A stretch of DNA of 64,000 bases from Daedaleopsis sinensis (GCA_033807695.1 CM066311.1:1178001-1242000), one strand, 5' to 3'. Positions 1 through 11,025 are shown, numbered from the stretch's first letter. The notes: generated from the letters alone by a model not told the origin. Numbers and translations: made by a program.

Positions 1-1869
1 GAACTTGTCAAACTCGTGTTCAAGGACTCGCGGTCAAGCGTTCCGTGCGTTGCTGCATTCCTCGCTGACTATGTCCGGGCTGTGCTCCTCCGAAACAATC
101 ATCCTGAACTCAAGGAGGTTGTCACCCTCCTCACTGATGTTGCTCCCATTATTTCCTCCTATTCCATCACTGTCGACTTCTCTGGCGTCTTCGATGTCGT
201 GGCCACTCTTGCGTCCAATACGGTCTTCGCCAATCAACCCGCGTTTGCGCGAGTCCTCGTCACTCAATACTGCAGCGGTGGTCTCGAAGCATGCGAAGTA
301 GCTGCATCGGAGAATCTCTTGTGGGTCTTCCCGATGAGAGGCAGCCTCCTGAACTTGTTAGATCGAGCACTTCTCGTCGTCGGAGCCGACGTAATCTCAG
401 AGCTCGAGAAACGTGAACCGACGTACGAATTCCTCTCTGGAGTCATTCTCCCATTCGTCTTGCGTATGAAGACCTCAGTAGACATCGCGAACGACAGCCA
501 GTGGGCGGAGAAGTGGCGCCGAGATGTCTACTCGAAAGCATGGATGCGCCTCCTCGTGTATGTCCTCGCTGTCATTCAGCGCGCAGACTTCATCCGGAGC
601 GAATCCAAGACTATTCTCCCCGGCATCGAGCGTCGCAAGTCGACGGATAGTCGACGGTCGACATTGTCCATAGCAAATCCCAAGCCCGCGATGGCGCTGG
701 TCGTCGCCTTGCAGATCTTGAAGGTCATAACCACTCGCGCCGAACAGGATTTGTCGACTGCCCTTCCTGGTGTCTGGGGACAGATCGGAGGTGTGCTGAG
801 AGAGGCGCTAACCGATGGAGACGCTGGCTTTGCCGTGCCATCGCGTCCGGGATACTCGGAGCCGCCATCTCCTACTCACTCTCCGAAGAGCAGCACGTTC
901 AACATCGGAGGGGATCGCGACGACAATCCGTTCCTTACTCCCTCCTTAACACCCGCAGGCCCCCGATCCCGGGCGCAACGCCGACCACGCATTCTCGACT
1001 ACATGACATGGTCGCTTATTGAGTGGTTATGCTTGCGGCGGAGCCCCCTTGCGCTGCAGATGCGAGTTTTCGTGCAAGAGAAGATTGCAATCCTTCATCA
1101 GGAGCTCTCCGCCAACGGCGGAGCAATGAGTGCAGGCCCCGTCAGCCCGCTCAACATGAGCGCATCGTTCACAGCGTCCCCGATTCGTTCGCGCGCTCGC
1201 CCCGTGTCCAACATATTCTCCAAGCCACGTAGAAGCTTCCTCGGCACGGAGCCCGGGAGCGCAGTATCCACACCCCGCAGCTCGGCCTTTTTCAACACCG
1301 TCTCGCTACCTACTTTCGACGAGTTCGGTGTGCAGTCCTCCACTCCGCGCAAGTACGATGACCGCCAGCCGGGATACCAGCTCATGCCAAGCCCGCTCAC
1401 CCCCTCGCGCCGGGCCGCGCGCGAGTCCGGTCCCAAGATCGTCCACCTGGGCCCCGTGCGTCCGATTTCACCCTCGGGCGAGTCTGGACGGCGCTCGTTC
1501 TCGCCGGGAGGCCAACGGAGCGGGCTAGGTATGGCACGCACGGCGCTTGCGCTCGCGAAGGAGATGGTGGTCGAGTCTCCGGTGCTGGTGCGCACGACGG
1601 TGCGGCGGATCCGCGTCGCGCAGGCGATGCTCGGATACCCTTTCCTGCCGCTTGCGAACGTGTCTTCGATGGACTCGATGGGAGAGCTGGGCGAGTTCCA
1701 CGAGCCGGAGGGGCTTGCTCGCGCGTGGTCACGGGCTGAGGCAGTCGAGGCATTGGTTCAAGAGACGAAGGATTTAATCGATGAGTGGAGGGAAGATGAA
1801 GGACTAGATGTCGGAGACGACAGTGGTATCTTAGTTGATTTGGAGGAGCCTCGGAGCGGACAGCCTTAA
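1..1869 (+). CDS. C-terminal part of a large unknown conserved-looking protein (5' end outside window)
   Basis: The reading frame is already open at base 1 and runs 623 codons to a TAA, so the true start lies upstream of the window. Roughly the first 250 residues are helical and leucine-rich without obvious low complexity, which would fit an armadillo/HEAT-like or other all-alpha scaffold. From about residue 280 to 500 the sequence is rich in Ser, Pro and Arg with many SP/TP pairs, as in disordered phosphorylated tails. A short conserved-looking helical island (ILDYMTWSLIEWLCLRR) sits between the two parts, and the last 80 residues are acidic. No catalytic motif is visible. I do not recognise the family and assign no function. 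The single long exon with no internal stops and normal codon use argue that the gene is real. Confidence 0.75.
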   Translation, partial: ELVKLVFKDSRSSVPCVAAFLADYVRAVLLRNNHPELKEVVTLLTDVAPIISSYSITVDFSGVFDVVATLASNTVFANQPAFARVLVTQYCSGGLEACEVAASENLLWVFPMRGSLLNLLDRALLVVGADVISELEKREPTYEFLSGVILPFVLRMKTSVDIANDSQWAEKWRRDVYSKAWMRLLVYVLAVIQRADFIRSESKTILPGIERRKSTDSRRSTLSIANPKPAMALVVALQILKVITTRAEQDLSTALPGVWGQIGGVLREALTDGDAGFAVPSRPGYSEPPSPTHSPKSSTFNIGGDRDDNPFLTPSLTPAGPRSRAQRRPRILDYMTWSLIEWLCLRRSPLALQMRVFVQEKIAILHQELSANGGAMSAGPVSPLNMSASFTASPIRSRARPVSNIFSKPRRSFLGTEPGSAVSTPRSSAFFNTVSLPTFDEFGVQSSTPRKYDDRQPGYQLMPSPLTPSRRAARESGPKIVHLGPVRPISPSGESGRRSFSPGGQRSGLGMARTALALAKEMVVESPVLVRTTVRRIRVAQAMLGYPFLPLANVSSMDSMGELGEFHEPEGLARAWSRAEAVEALVQETKDLIDEWREDEGLDVGDDSGILVDLEEPRSGQP

Positions 1870-2547
1870 GTCGTTCTCCCTCGTACCTATTCCGATTCCT
1901 TGCCATCTTGTTGAAACCGTAATTGCTGTTGATCTATTAGAGCTGCTTCACATGTACATGTACATTACCACACCCATGCCGCCTAGAACCGTACCGAGAG
2001 TTTGCGGCCACTTAATATATTGGGACATTGCGGGATCTACATGAACTTAATGAATTCATTTGACATTAGGATAAAGGCTACAGTTATCTACGCTCTGACC
2101 TGACAGGGCCCCCCCAACCTGACACCTGCCTTCCTTGGAGCACTAGCACTATGTAGCCAACCCCCGGTGCTGCCCTTCATAACAGGCAGGTGGCCGTGTC
2201 AGGCTAGACCGTAGATGACTGTAGTACGCGAACACCATTTCACAATTATTGCAGAATAATCGACGGCATTGCAGAGCCAGGTAGGATGATATAGCGGCTT
2301 TCTAGAGATTTCACGCCCTCGCGTACCGGCGAGCGGATCTTGGAACGGGATATCGGACGTACCGCTCTCATGAGTACTCTCGGATACAACAATGAACATA
2401 GACATCCATAAATTAACACCTTGATTAGAAAATTCCAGAGGTAGGAAACAATTTTCCAAACGAAGAATCTCCATACACAGTCCACACCCCACATAACGAC
2501 ATGAAGTTTGAACGTGACGACATCAGGCAAGGGTGCCGCGCGCAGGC
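1870..2547. other. intergenic, convergent 3' ends
   Basis: Region between the stop of the left-hand gene and the stop of the CRH gene on the other strand. It should hold both 3' UTRs. No RNA gene or repeat is evident. Confidence 0.5.
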
Positions 2548-4696
2548 CTACAAGAGGGATGCCCCGAGCGCCATCGCAGAGCCGGCGGTGAGCGCAGTCC
2601 ACATTTCGCTCGTGCCAGCAAGAGCGCGGAGCACAGACGCGCCGTTCACCGTCGACTGGTTCGAGACCGTGACCTGCGGCTTGAACTCGGACGTGTTCTG
2701 GCCGTACACGTACGACTGCGCGCCCGCCGGGTTCGTCGTAGCGTCCGCGCACTTGATCTCGACCGAGTCCACGAGCGCGTAAAAGTGGCCCGCCGCCTTG
2801 TAGTCGGGGTCGTCCCAGTTGATCAGGCCGCCCGCCCAATCGATCGTGCCCTGGCCGGAGGAGGAGATGCCGGCGGGCCAGATGCTGAGCTGCACACGCG
2901 AGGGCGTGGACGGGTAGCGGCTGATGTCGCCGTCCTGGTAGTCGGACCGCTTCACGGTGCGGACGATGTTGCCGTCGATGGCCCACGACAGCGTATCTTG
3001 CTGCCAGTCGATCTGTATGTGGCTCGTGGTTAGTCTTCGCATGTAAGTAGGCGTCGAGGCGAAGGACATACCGTGTATTCGTGGTAGTTGCTAAACGTGT
3101 CGGAGATATTGCCGTGAGTTTGGCCGACCCTCGGCTCGGCTAAGGAAGTACCGTGAGCGTCCGAATCGTCTCAGTAGGTCAGCATAACTAAGACTTACTG
3201 ATGACACCTTGCCAGAAAAAGTTGGACTGGCCCTCCGTGGTCTGTGCGCCAGGGAACTCCCAGTCAATCTCGTCCTTGACGTCGGACATGGTAATGAAAG
3301 CAGTGACGACACCGCCCCATTTACCGGTCTTGACTGCCTAGGAGTCAGTGTCTCACAGGAATCTAACATGAAGAAATGACGTACCCTTGGCGGTGATAGT
3401 GCCGTAGTGGACGTAATGAGTAGACGAGATGCGAGTTCCACCATTATCCTGGTTAAGAGTCAATGCCAACGAGCCGTCCGTGTTGTTCAGAATGTTGCCA
3501 GAGTCAACGACCCAGTCATATTTGGTCGCATTGCCGTCATAGTACGTCGCGTTTGAGAGGACACGGGAAGTGTCAGCGAATGAGTACTGAGAAAAGGAGT
3601 GATCAGCGTTCGTGTAAGTTCTACATGTGATGCCTTCGTAAAGTATGCTCTCAGCGATGCACCTGTACCTGAACATCAGAGCTAATTGTAACACAGTGTG
3701 AATGTGAACTTAGTATGCTCTTGTTCCTCAAAGTTGAGCCAGAATGCACGGTGAATAACTTATACTTGACTGAATGCGACACAAGGTCTGAGGAAGACCG
3801 CGCCAAGTGCCAAGCACACGTCCAGATCGCAAGCCTCGCGACGTATCGACCTTCCTCAACTTCGCAACTGGAAGATATCTACAGACTGTAGTATGGCGAG
3901 GGGTCTCTGCGGGTGGCGATGTGGCCCCTCGTGGATGATTGCCCCGTAATATGTATAAACCAATCTCATGATATGCGCCGACTCGCTCCGGCCCCTCGTG
4001 GATTGCACCGTAATATGTATAAACCAATCTCATGATATGCGCCGACTCGCTCCGGCCCCTCGTGGATTGCACCGTAATATGTATCAACCAATCTCATGAT
4101 ATGCGCCGACTCGCTCCGGGCTATACATCGGGTGTTGCGACGCTGCGCTGGGGTCCCGTACACCGCCATCCAGACGAGCACTCTTCCGTCTGTGGTGGCG
4201 GTGGCAGCGACGGCGGTGTATACAGACAGGTATGGTGCAGCAGGAAACGGCAGCAAGTGGCAGATAGAGAGAACGTTTCATGGCGAACAAACACACCTTG
4301 GCGCTTTTGCAGATGGGCTCCGGCATGCAGGACGTTGGGCTGTTGGACGCTACCGGGTTGCACCCTCCAAGGCAGAACTGTGCCAAATCCCATATGTTAG
4401 CTGCTAGGCTCGGTCATGGCATCTTCAAGTAAGGAAGACCCACAGAGCCAGTCCCACAGAAGCCAAACTCACCTAGAAGCAATCAGCATTTGCTCGGGTA
4501 ATTCTGAATTGAACGGCACTCACTGCAGCAAGGTGCGGAAGAAGGGCAAAGCGTCGTGGCATTACTGTCCATTTCCAAAAGATTCGTATGATGGTTGCGG
4601 CTCAATGCGTTACAAAATTGCGTACCATTGTGTGGCGGAGACTGCAGAGAGCGAGCCGAGGAGGGTGAGGACGAGAGGAACAGAGAGCTTGAACAT
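2548..4696 (-). CDS. CRH-type GH16 cell-wall transglycosylase (chitin-glucan cross-linking)
   Basis: The start at 4696 opens with a clear signal peptide (MFKLSVPLVLTLLGSLSAVSA). Exons by splice signal: 4696-4626, 4564-4524, one from 4472 with unresolved 3' border, one ending at 4297, then 3586-3386, 3333-3199, 3139-3072 and 3012-2548. The mature N-terminus is a cysteine-rich chitin-binding-like module (LCPSSAPCCSEFGFCGTG, CLGGCNPVASNS). The GH16 core carries the catalytic signature DEIDWEFPG with nucleophile and acid/base Glu, and ends in the typical WSIDG-like, TPSRVQLSIWPAG and GTIDWAGGLINW strands. The C-terminus is Ser/Ala-rich and hydrophobic, as expected for a GPI anchor signal. CRH enzymes transfer chitin chains onto beta-1,6-glucan outside the plasma membrane. 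The intron from 4296 to 3587 is about 710 bp, far longer than the others, and holds a tandem repeat. The junction near 4440 is the weakest part of the model. Confidence 0.85.
3923..4118. repeat. 64-bp tandem repeat, three copies, inside CRH intron
   Basis: Three head-to-tail copies of a unit beginning GGCCCCTCGTGGATTG and ending CGACTCGCTCC. The second and third copies are almost identical (one visible change near 4085, AAACC to CAACC). The first copy differs by a small insertion near 3936. It lies wholly within the predicted long intron of the CRH gene. Confidence 0.85.
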
Positions 4697-4864
4697 GATG
4701 GTAGGGACAGGAGTACAGAGCGAGCGGAGATGTAGTCTCTGGAACGTGAAAGCCAGCAGCCCAGATGGAAGTCAAGAGCAGAGTTATGATGATCTTCAAC
4801 TTGGCTGTCCCCCAACAACCGGCCTTCAAGACCTGTAGCCACGTGACTCGGATCACCGAGATCC

Positions 4865-4869
4865 AAAAA
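4865..4869 (-). terminator. RNA polymerase III terminator of tRNA-Gly
   Basis: Run of five T on the minus strand, 22 nt after the tRNA 3' end, in the usual position for Pol III termination. Confidence 0.55.
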
Positions 4870-4891
4870 TATCCGTTGATGCCGTATGGAA

Positions 4892-4962
4892 TGCATTAAG
4901 GGGGAATCGAACCCCCGGCGGGTCGATGGCAACGACCCAGGTTACCACTACCCCATTAATGC
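4892..4962 (-). tRNA. tRNA-Gly (GCC)
   Basis: 71-nt gene without encoded CCA. The 7-bp acceptor stem (GCATTAA/TTAATGC) closes perfectly with discriminator A. The anticodon stem GGTCG/CGACC encloses the loop TTGCCAT, giving anticodon GCC. The T arm is GGGGG-TTCGATT-CCCCC, which includes the internal B box. No intron. It reads GGC/GGT glycine codons. The sequence is identical to the copy at 49694-49764. It lies 59 bp from the target-site duplication of the first hAT element. Confidence 0.96.
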
Positions 4963-5029
4963 ATACCATGCAAAAAATAGATCTAATACTGATACGCAAA
5001 CGAGTTCAGCGCGCGTAGCGCCTTGTGGC

Positions 5030-7923
5030 TAGTGTGCGAGGCAAAATGCTTGCCAGTCTGCCACTGGCAAGTGCCAGCGGCAATTGCCATTCTGCCGCCG
5101 AGGGGTCTCCGGCAGATAGTGGCAAATAGTTAGGCGCCAATGTACATACATGGAATGATGAATGCGACAAATTGACTCCTGTCCTGCTCGAGTGACAACA
5201 ATCGCAGTCTCTAAGCTTCTCCGCATCATGGGCGACAAAACTGGCGACAAGGGGCGCAAGCCTCATCCAGTTATTACTGAGAACTTTGTGCGTCTCGAGG
5301 CTCTAGGCAACAAATCTAATCGGTACCGGTTCCAATGTCTGCACTGCGGACCGGACTCTGCCCCCATCGAACACCGCGACAACAGGCTCTTTAACCACCT
5401 CATAGACACCAAGCGCTGCCCGAATGTACCTCCAAATGTCCGTGCACAGGCCTTGACCATTCTCCGCACCAAGGGGTCCGTTGATCCGTCCAAAGTCCCC
5501 CTTCCGGATGAAGTCCCGCCCTCCGACTCAGAGCAAGGTCCGGATGCTGGTCTTGAAGAAGGCACCAATACGGAAGATACCTTGTCGAACAAGCGAAAGC
5601 GCGGGAATGGCTCCCAGGACATGCTCGAGACCTATTGGGACCGTCAACTGACCCCGAAGCAGAAGGAGATGGCTGATATAAAGCTCTTCCGGTATGCACA
5701 CATCCAAGTCCCTCAGAGTCCAGTTCCTATTAGTTTAACTGACCACCTTGTGCTAGCTATGTAATCCATGCCAACATCCCTTTCCGCGCCGCCAATAACT
5801 GGTATTTTGTCGATTTCCTCCGAGAATTACGGCAGACGTACACTCCTGCTTCTCCATATGTCCTTTCCCATCGCATTCTTGATGCCGAGTACGTACGGGC
5901 GCATGAAGAAGACACAAAGCGTCTGAAATCCCGTCGTCTCTTGACACTTCTATTTGATGGCTGGGAGGATTTGCTCAGACGCTCTCTGTATGGTAGTGTG
6001 GCCGCCGAGGTGAAGCAATCTCCCATCGTTTTGAGTCTCGACGATATGTCTGGTGTGCGGGGCAATGTGCAGAACCTTGTTCAGACGACGAAGACAGCAC
6101 TGAAGCACATGGACATCCACGATATGGAGAATTTCGCAGCTGTCACAACTGACAATCCTACCACTATGCAAGCCTACCGCAAAGCACTCCAAAAGGAGTT
6201 CCCTCGACTTCTTGTATGTTGCTTTACGCTATATATAGGGTGCTTACGAGATACTTATAAGCAATATCCTACAGATATTTGCTTGCTTTCTACATGGCCT
6301 CAACACGATCATTGGTGCTATCACTACGTTCACAGCAATGAAGCCCGTCCTGTCAAAGGCAACAGCTATTGTGACATTCTTCACATCATCACATTACTGG
6401 GGCGGGCAACTGAAGGAGGAAGCGAAGAAGAGGAACATCACCACAGCCCTGAAGAAGAACTGCGAGTCACGCTGGTATGCGCTCGTCTTACATTGCCTGA
6501 GTGTTCTCACGTATAGGTAAATATCTGCTAGAATTGCGATATTATACAGTTATCTAATGAACGTATTATAGGGAAGCTATCGCACACCTTTGCTGCCGGC
6601 CTGATGCTGAGAAGTCTGTCAACGGCCTCTCGATTATCCCTACAAATATCCGTGCTACTGTTCTTCTCGGAGGGGAGACATTCTGGCCGCTTCTCAAGCA
6701 GTTTGTCGAGACAGTCAAACCTCTCGTTGACGCGATAGGCAATCTCGAGTCTCGTGAAACGACTCTCGCCGACTGTATGCTCGAACTCATCCGTTGTGCA
6801 CGCACCATGACCCGGATCGAGCTCAAGGCCGACCATGATCACGAGTTTTGGCTGCATGCGAAGAGGGTCTTCAACGAACACTTTCGGAAAATGGACACCG
6901 CCCATCATTCCCTTGCCTTGTACCTGCACCCCCTCTGCCGACGTCTAGCGATCTCTCAAGTGGCCAGTGGACGCACGTACGAGTTCATGGAGAGAACAGC
7001 ACTCGGAATTGCTAAGCAATGGAAGTGGGGGAAGACTCGTGTGGGCAGGCTCCAGACCGACCTCCTCAAGTATCACAAGAGCGAGGGTCATTTCGCAGGC
7101 GGACGACGGGACGCACTCGAGTGGTGGGAGACATTGCCACTCACAGCCGAAGATCACCCACTGAAGACTCTCGCAATCACCCTTCACACCATTGTCCCTC
7201 ATGCTGCTGACGTTGAAGGTCTATTCTCTGACCTAGGGGGGACGCAGACAGCCAAACGCACTCGGCTCTCCGTGGAGACCTTCGAGAAACTCGGTAAACT
7301 GAGGTCCAATCTCACGTACCACCTGCACCAGAAGAACCTCCTCCACGGTATTCCCACCCGCCGCAAGCATGCCCATATGCACACGCATGCCACTCCTGGT
7401 GTCGACATTGACCTGGTTGAATCTCTCGAGAGCGACTTCGCATGGGTGCCCCCTCTTGTTGTTGATGAAGACCTTGCACCGTTGAGAGGTCCGGAGCTTG
7501 ATGACATGGCAGAGCTGGATCGTGCCTGGGACGAGTTCGAGCGCGAGCAGCGTGAGCGCGGGACGGCATCAGCGGACGGCGACGGTCACAATGACGGAGC
7601 ACGCACCACCGGTGATGTCTTGGAGGGACAGCTATATAACACGGAAGAGTTAGATAACATTGACAAAGGGGTGGCACCAGCTACTTACCATGAAGAGGTG
7701 CAGGTGTATGGGGTTGACGGCGACGACGAGCAGGACTGGAGCGTGGACGAGATGGTGATGTCGACGTAGTAGACAGATACTGTAAACTCATGTAGTACTG
7801 CTGCTGCGAGGCGGCGCTAATGACGGGCGCTACAATCTATTTGCCGTCCTCTGCCACCTGGCAATTGCCATTTCTGCCATTCTGCCGGCAGAAATGCTCA
7901 AAACATTTCTGCCCCATACACTA
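5030..7923 (+). mobile_element. hAT DNA transposon, copy 1 (2894 bp, intact)
   Basis: Begins TAGTGTGCGAGGCA and ends with the imperfect inverse of it (revcomp TAGTGTATGGGGCA). It is flanked by CTTGTGGC (5022-5029) and GTTGTGGC (7924-7931), a 7/8 match to the 8-bp target duplication expected for hAT elements. Both ends carry subterminal palindromes GGCAATTGCC followed by CTGCC motifs, and an inverted CTATTTGCC about 90-120 bp from the ends. These are probable transposase-binding sites. It codes for a single spliced transposase. The second copy at 8103-10996 has exactly the same length in opposite orientation. Confidence 0.93.
5228..7769 (+). CDS. hAT-family transposase
   Basis: Predicted exons 5228-5691, 5757-6213, 6275-6516 and 6572-7769 join in frame to 786 codons with no disabling change. 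An in-frame ATG at 5162 could add 22 residues. The N-terminus has a BED-like zinc-binding segment (CLHC ... HLIDTKRC). A disordered acidic/basic linker follows, then the RNase-H-like core with LLFDGWED (about residue 222) and TTDNPTTM (about residue 287), both typical Asp positions of hAT enzymes. CFLHGLN matches the C-x2-H pattern of the family. The C-terminus contains the hATC dimerisation signature (ADVEGLFSDLGG ... RTRLS). It would cut and paste the surrounding element in the nucleus. All splice sites are canonical and frames are open, so it looks active. Confidence 0.92.
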
Positions 7924-7966
7924 GTTGTGGCAGCTTGTTATCATGAAACCGCCAATGGCCATCATC

Positions 7967-8102
7967 ATTGGTCTCGTACCCAGACGTGTAGTATCTCGCA
8001 CCCCACCACCGCAGATAACACGGTGCGAGATACTACACGTCTGGGTACGAGACCAATGCGAGATACTACACGTCTGGGTACGAGACCAATGCGAGATACT
8101 AC
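7967..8102. repeat. 35-bp inverted repeat plus tandem copies at hAT target
   Basis: A perfect 35-bp inverted repeat (7967-8001 against 8023-8057) encloses 21 bp. The right arm is followed by a tandem 33-bp copy (8058-8090) and the first 12 bases of a third (8091-8102). The third copy is interrupted by hAT copy 2 and resumes at 10997. Confidence 0.9.
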
Positions 8103-10996
8103 TAGTGTATGGGGCAGAAATGTTTTGAGCATTTCTGCCGGCAGAATGGCAGAAATGGCAATTGCCAGGTGGCAGAGGACGGCAAATAGATTGTAGCGCC
8201 CGTCATTAGCGCCGCCTCGCAGCAGCAGTACTACATGAGTTTACAGTATCTGTCTACTACGTCGACATCACCATCTCGTCCACGCTCCAGTCCTGCTCGT
8301 CGTCGCCGTCAACCCCATACACCTGCACCTCTTCATGGTAAGTAGCTGGTGCCACCCCTTTGTCAATGTTATCTAACTCTTCCGTGTTATATAGCTGTCC
8401 CTCCAAGACATCACCGGTGGTGCGTGCTCCGTCATTGTGACCGTCGCCGTCCGCTGATGCCGTCCCGCGCTCACGCTGCTCGCGCTCGAACTCGTCCCAG
8501 GCACGATCCAGCTCTGCCATGTCATCAAGCTCCGGACCTCTCAACGGTGCAAGGTCTTCATCAACAACAAGAGGGGGCACCCATGCGAAGTCGCTCTCGA
8601 GAGATTCAACCAGGTCAATGTCGACACCAGGAGTGGCATGCGTGTGCATATGGGCATGCTTGCGGCGGGTGGGAATACCGTGGAGGAGGTTCTTCTGGTG
8701 CAGGTGGTACGTGAGATTGGACCTCAGTTTACCGAGTTTCTCGAAGGTCTCCACGGAGAGCCGAGTGCGTTTGGCTGTCTGCGTCCCCCCTAGGTCAGAG
8801 AATAGACCTTCAACGTCAGCAGCATGAGGGACAATGGTGTGAAGGGTGATTGCGAGAGTCTTCAGTGGGTGATCTTCGGCTGTGAGTGGCAATGTCTCCC
8901 ACCACTCGAGTGCGTCCCGTCGTCCGCCTGCGAAATGACCCTCGCTCTTGTGATACTTGAGGAGGTCGGTCTGGAGCCTGCCCACACGAGTCTTCCCCCA
9001 CTTCCATTGCTTAGCAATTCCGAGTGCTGTTCTCTCCATGAACTCGTACGTGCGTCCACTGGCCACTTGAGAGATCGCTAGACGTCGGCAGAGGGGGTGC
9101 AGGTACAAGGCAAGGGAATGATGGGCGGTGTCCATTTTCCGAAAGCGTTCGTTGAAGACCCTCTTCGCATGCAGCCAAAACTCGTGATCATGGTCGGCCT
9201 TGAGCTCGATCCGGGTCATGGTGCGTGCACAACGGATGAGTTCGAGCATACAGTCGGCGAGAGTCGTTTCACGAGACTCGAGATTGCCTATCGCGTCAAC
9301 GAGAGGTTTGACTGTCTCGACAAACTGCTTGAGAAGCGGCCAGAATGTCTCCCCTCCGAGAAGAACAGTAGCACGGATATTTGTAGGGATAATCGAGAGG
9401 CCGTTGACAGACTTCTCAGCATCAGGCCGGCAGCAAAGGTGTGCGATAGCTTCCCTATAATACGTTCATTAGATAACTGTATAATATCGCAATTCTAGCA
9501 GATATTTACCTATACGTGAGAACACTCAGGCAATGTAAGACGAGCGCATACCAGCGTGACTCGCAGTTCTTCTTCAGGGCTGTGGTGATGTTCCTCTTCT
9601 TCGCTTCCTCCTTCAGTTGCCCGCCCCAGTAATGTGATGATGTGAAGAATGTCACAATAGCTGTTGCCTTTGACAGGACGGGCTTCATTGCTGTGAACGT
9701 AGTGATAGCACCAATGATCGTGTTGAGGCCATGTAGAAAGCAAGCAAATATCTGTAGGATATTGCTTATAAGTATCTCGTAAGCACCCTATATATAGCGT
9801 AAAGCAACATACAAGAAGTCGAGGGAACTCCTTTTGGAGTGCTTTGCGGTAGGCTTGCATAGTGGTAGGATTGTCAGTTGTGACAGCTGCGAAATTCTCC
9901 ATATCGTGGATGTCCATGTGCTTCAGTGCTGTCTTCGTCGTCTGAACAAGGTTCTGCACATTGCCCCGCACACCAGACATATCGTCGAGACTCAAAACGA
10001 TGGGAGATTGCTTCACCTCGGCGGCCACACTACCATACAGAGAGCGTCTGAGCAAATCCTCCCAGCCATCAAATAGAAGTGTCAAGAGACGACGGGATTT
10101 CAGACGCTTTGTGTCTTCTTCATGCGCCCGTACGTACTCGGCATCAAGAATGCGATGGGAAAGGACATATGGAGAAGCAGGAGTGTACGTCTGCCGTAAT
10201 TCTCGGAGGAAATCGACAAAATACCAGTTATTGGCGGCGCGGAAAGGGATGTTGGCATGGATTACATAGCTAGCACAAGGTGGTCAGTTAAACTAATAGG
10301 AACTGGACTCTGAGGGACTTGGATGTGTGCATACCGGAAGAGCTTTATATCAGCCATCTCCTTCTGCTTCGGGGTCAGTTGACGGTCCCAATAGGTCTCG
10401 AGCATGTCCTGGGAGCCATTCCCGCGCTTTCGCTTGTTCGACAAGGTATCTTCCGTATTGGTGCCTTCTTCAAGACCAGCATCCGGACCTTGCTCTGAGT
10501 CGGAGGGCGGGACTTCATCCGGAAGGGGGACTTTGGACGGATCAACGGACCCCTTGGTGCGGAGAATGGTCAAGGCCTGTGCACGGACATTCGGAGGTAC
10601 ATTCGGGCAGCGCTTGGTGTCTATGAGGTGGTTAAAGAGCCTGTTGTCGCGGTGTTCGATGGGGGCAGAGTCCGGTCCGCAGTGCAGACATTGGAACCGG
10701 TACCGATTAGATTTGTTGCCTAGAGCCTCGAGACGCACAAAGTTCTCAGTAATAACTGGATGAGGCTTGCGCCCCTTGTCGCCAGTTTTGTCGCCCATGA
10801 TGCGGAGAAGCTTAGAGACTGCGATTGTTGTCACTCGAGCAGGACAGGAGTCAATTTGTCGCATTCATCATTCCATGTATGTACATTGGCGCCTAACTAT
10901 TTGCCACTATCTGCCGGAGACCCCTCGGCGGCAGAATGGCAATTGCCGCTGGCACTTGCCAGTGGCAGACTGGCAAGCATTTTGCCTCGCACACTA
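8103..10996 (-). mobile_element. hAT DNA transposon, copy 2 (2894 bp, inverted)
   Basis: Same element as 5030-7923 on the opposite strand. It starts TAGTGTATGGGGCA and ends TGCCTCGCACACTA. It is flanked by a perfect 8-bp target duplication GATACTAC (8095-8102 and 10997-11004). Only two base differences from copy 1 were noticed: 5434 A against G (silent) and one giving His to Arg near 6883. This places both insertions very recently in time. The perfect duplication shows that this copy arrived by its own transposition into a short tandem repeat, not by duplication of copy 1 with its flanks. Confidence 0.95.
8257..10798 (-). CDS. hAT-family transposase (second copy)
   Basis: Mirror image of the transposase at 5228-7769. 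Exons on the minus strand are 10798-10335, 10269-9813, 9751-9510 and 9454-8257. The same BED-like finger, two Asp motifs, C-x2-H motif and hATC region are present, and no stop or frameshift was seen. One residue differs (Arg for His in the stretch FNERFRKMD), outside the recognised catalytic motifs. Product would be 786 residues, or 808 from the upstream ATG at 10864. Its 3' end faces the 3' end of copy 1, so the two transcripts converge across the 179-bp spacer. Confidence 0.92.
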
Positions 10997-11025
10997 GATA
11001 CTACACGTCTGGGTACGAGACCAAT
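10997..11025 (+). repeat. remainder of third 33-bp repeat, split by hAT copy 2
   Basis: Starts with the target duplication GATACTAC and continues the 33-bp unit seen at 8023-8090. Joining 8094 or 8102 to this segment restores a full unit and shows the pre-insertion site. Confidence 0.88.

Noticed and set aside
3923..4118. 64-bp repeat as coding repeat of a protein
   Set aside because: Open frames exist on both strands, but the unit length is not a multiple of three and flanking GH16 exons join in frame when it is left out.
7967..8102. CRISPR array
   Set aside because: Units are directly abutting with no unique spacers and one is inverted. The genome is eukaryotic.
5030..10996. Inverted pair as a single segmental inverted duplication
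   Set aside because: The flanking 8-bp duplications differ and no similarity extends past the element ends, so two transposition events fit better.
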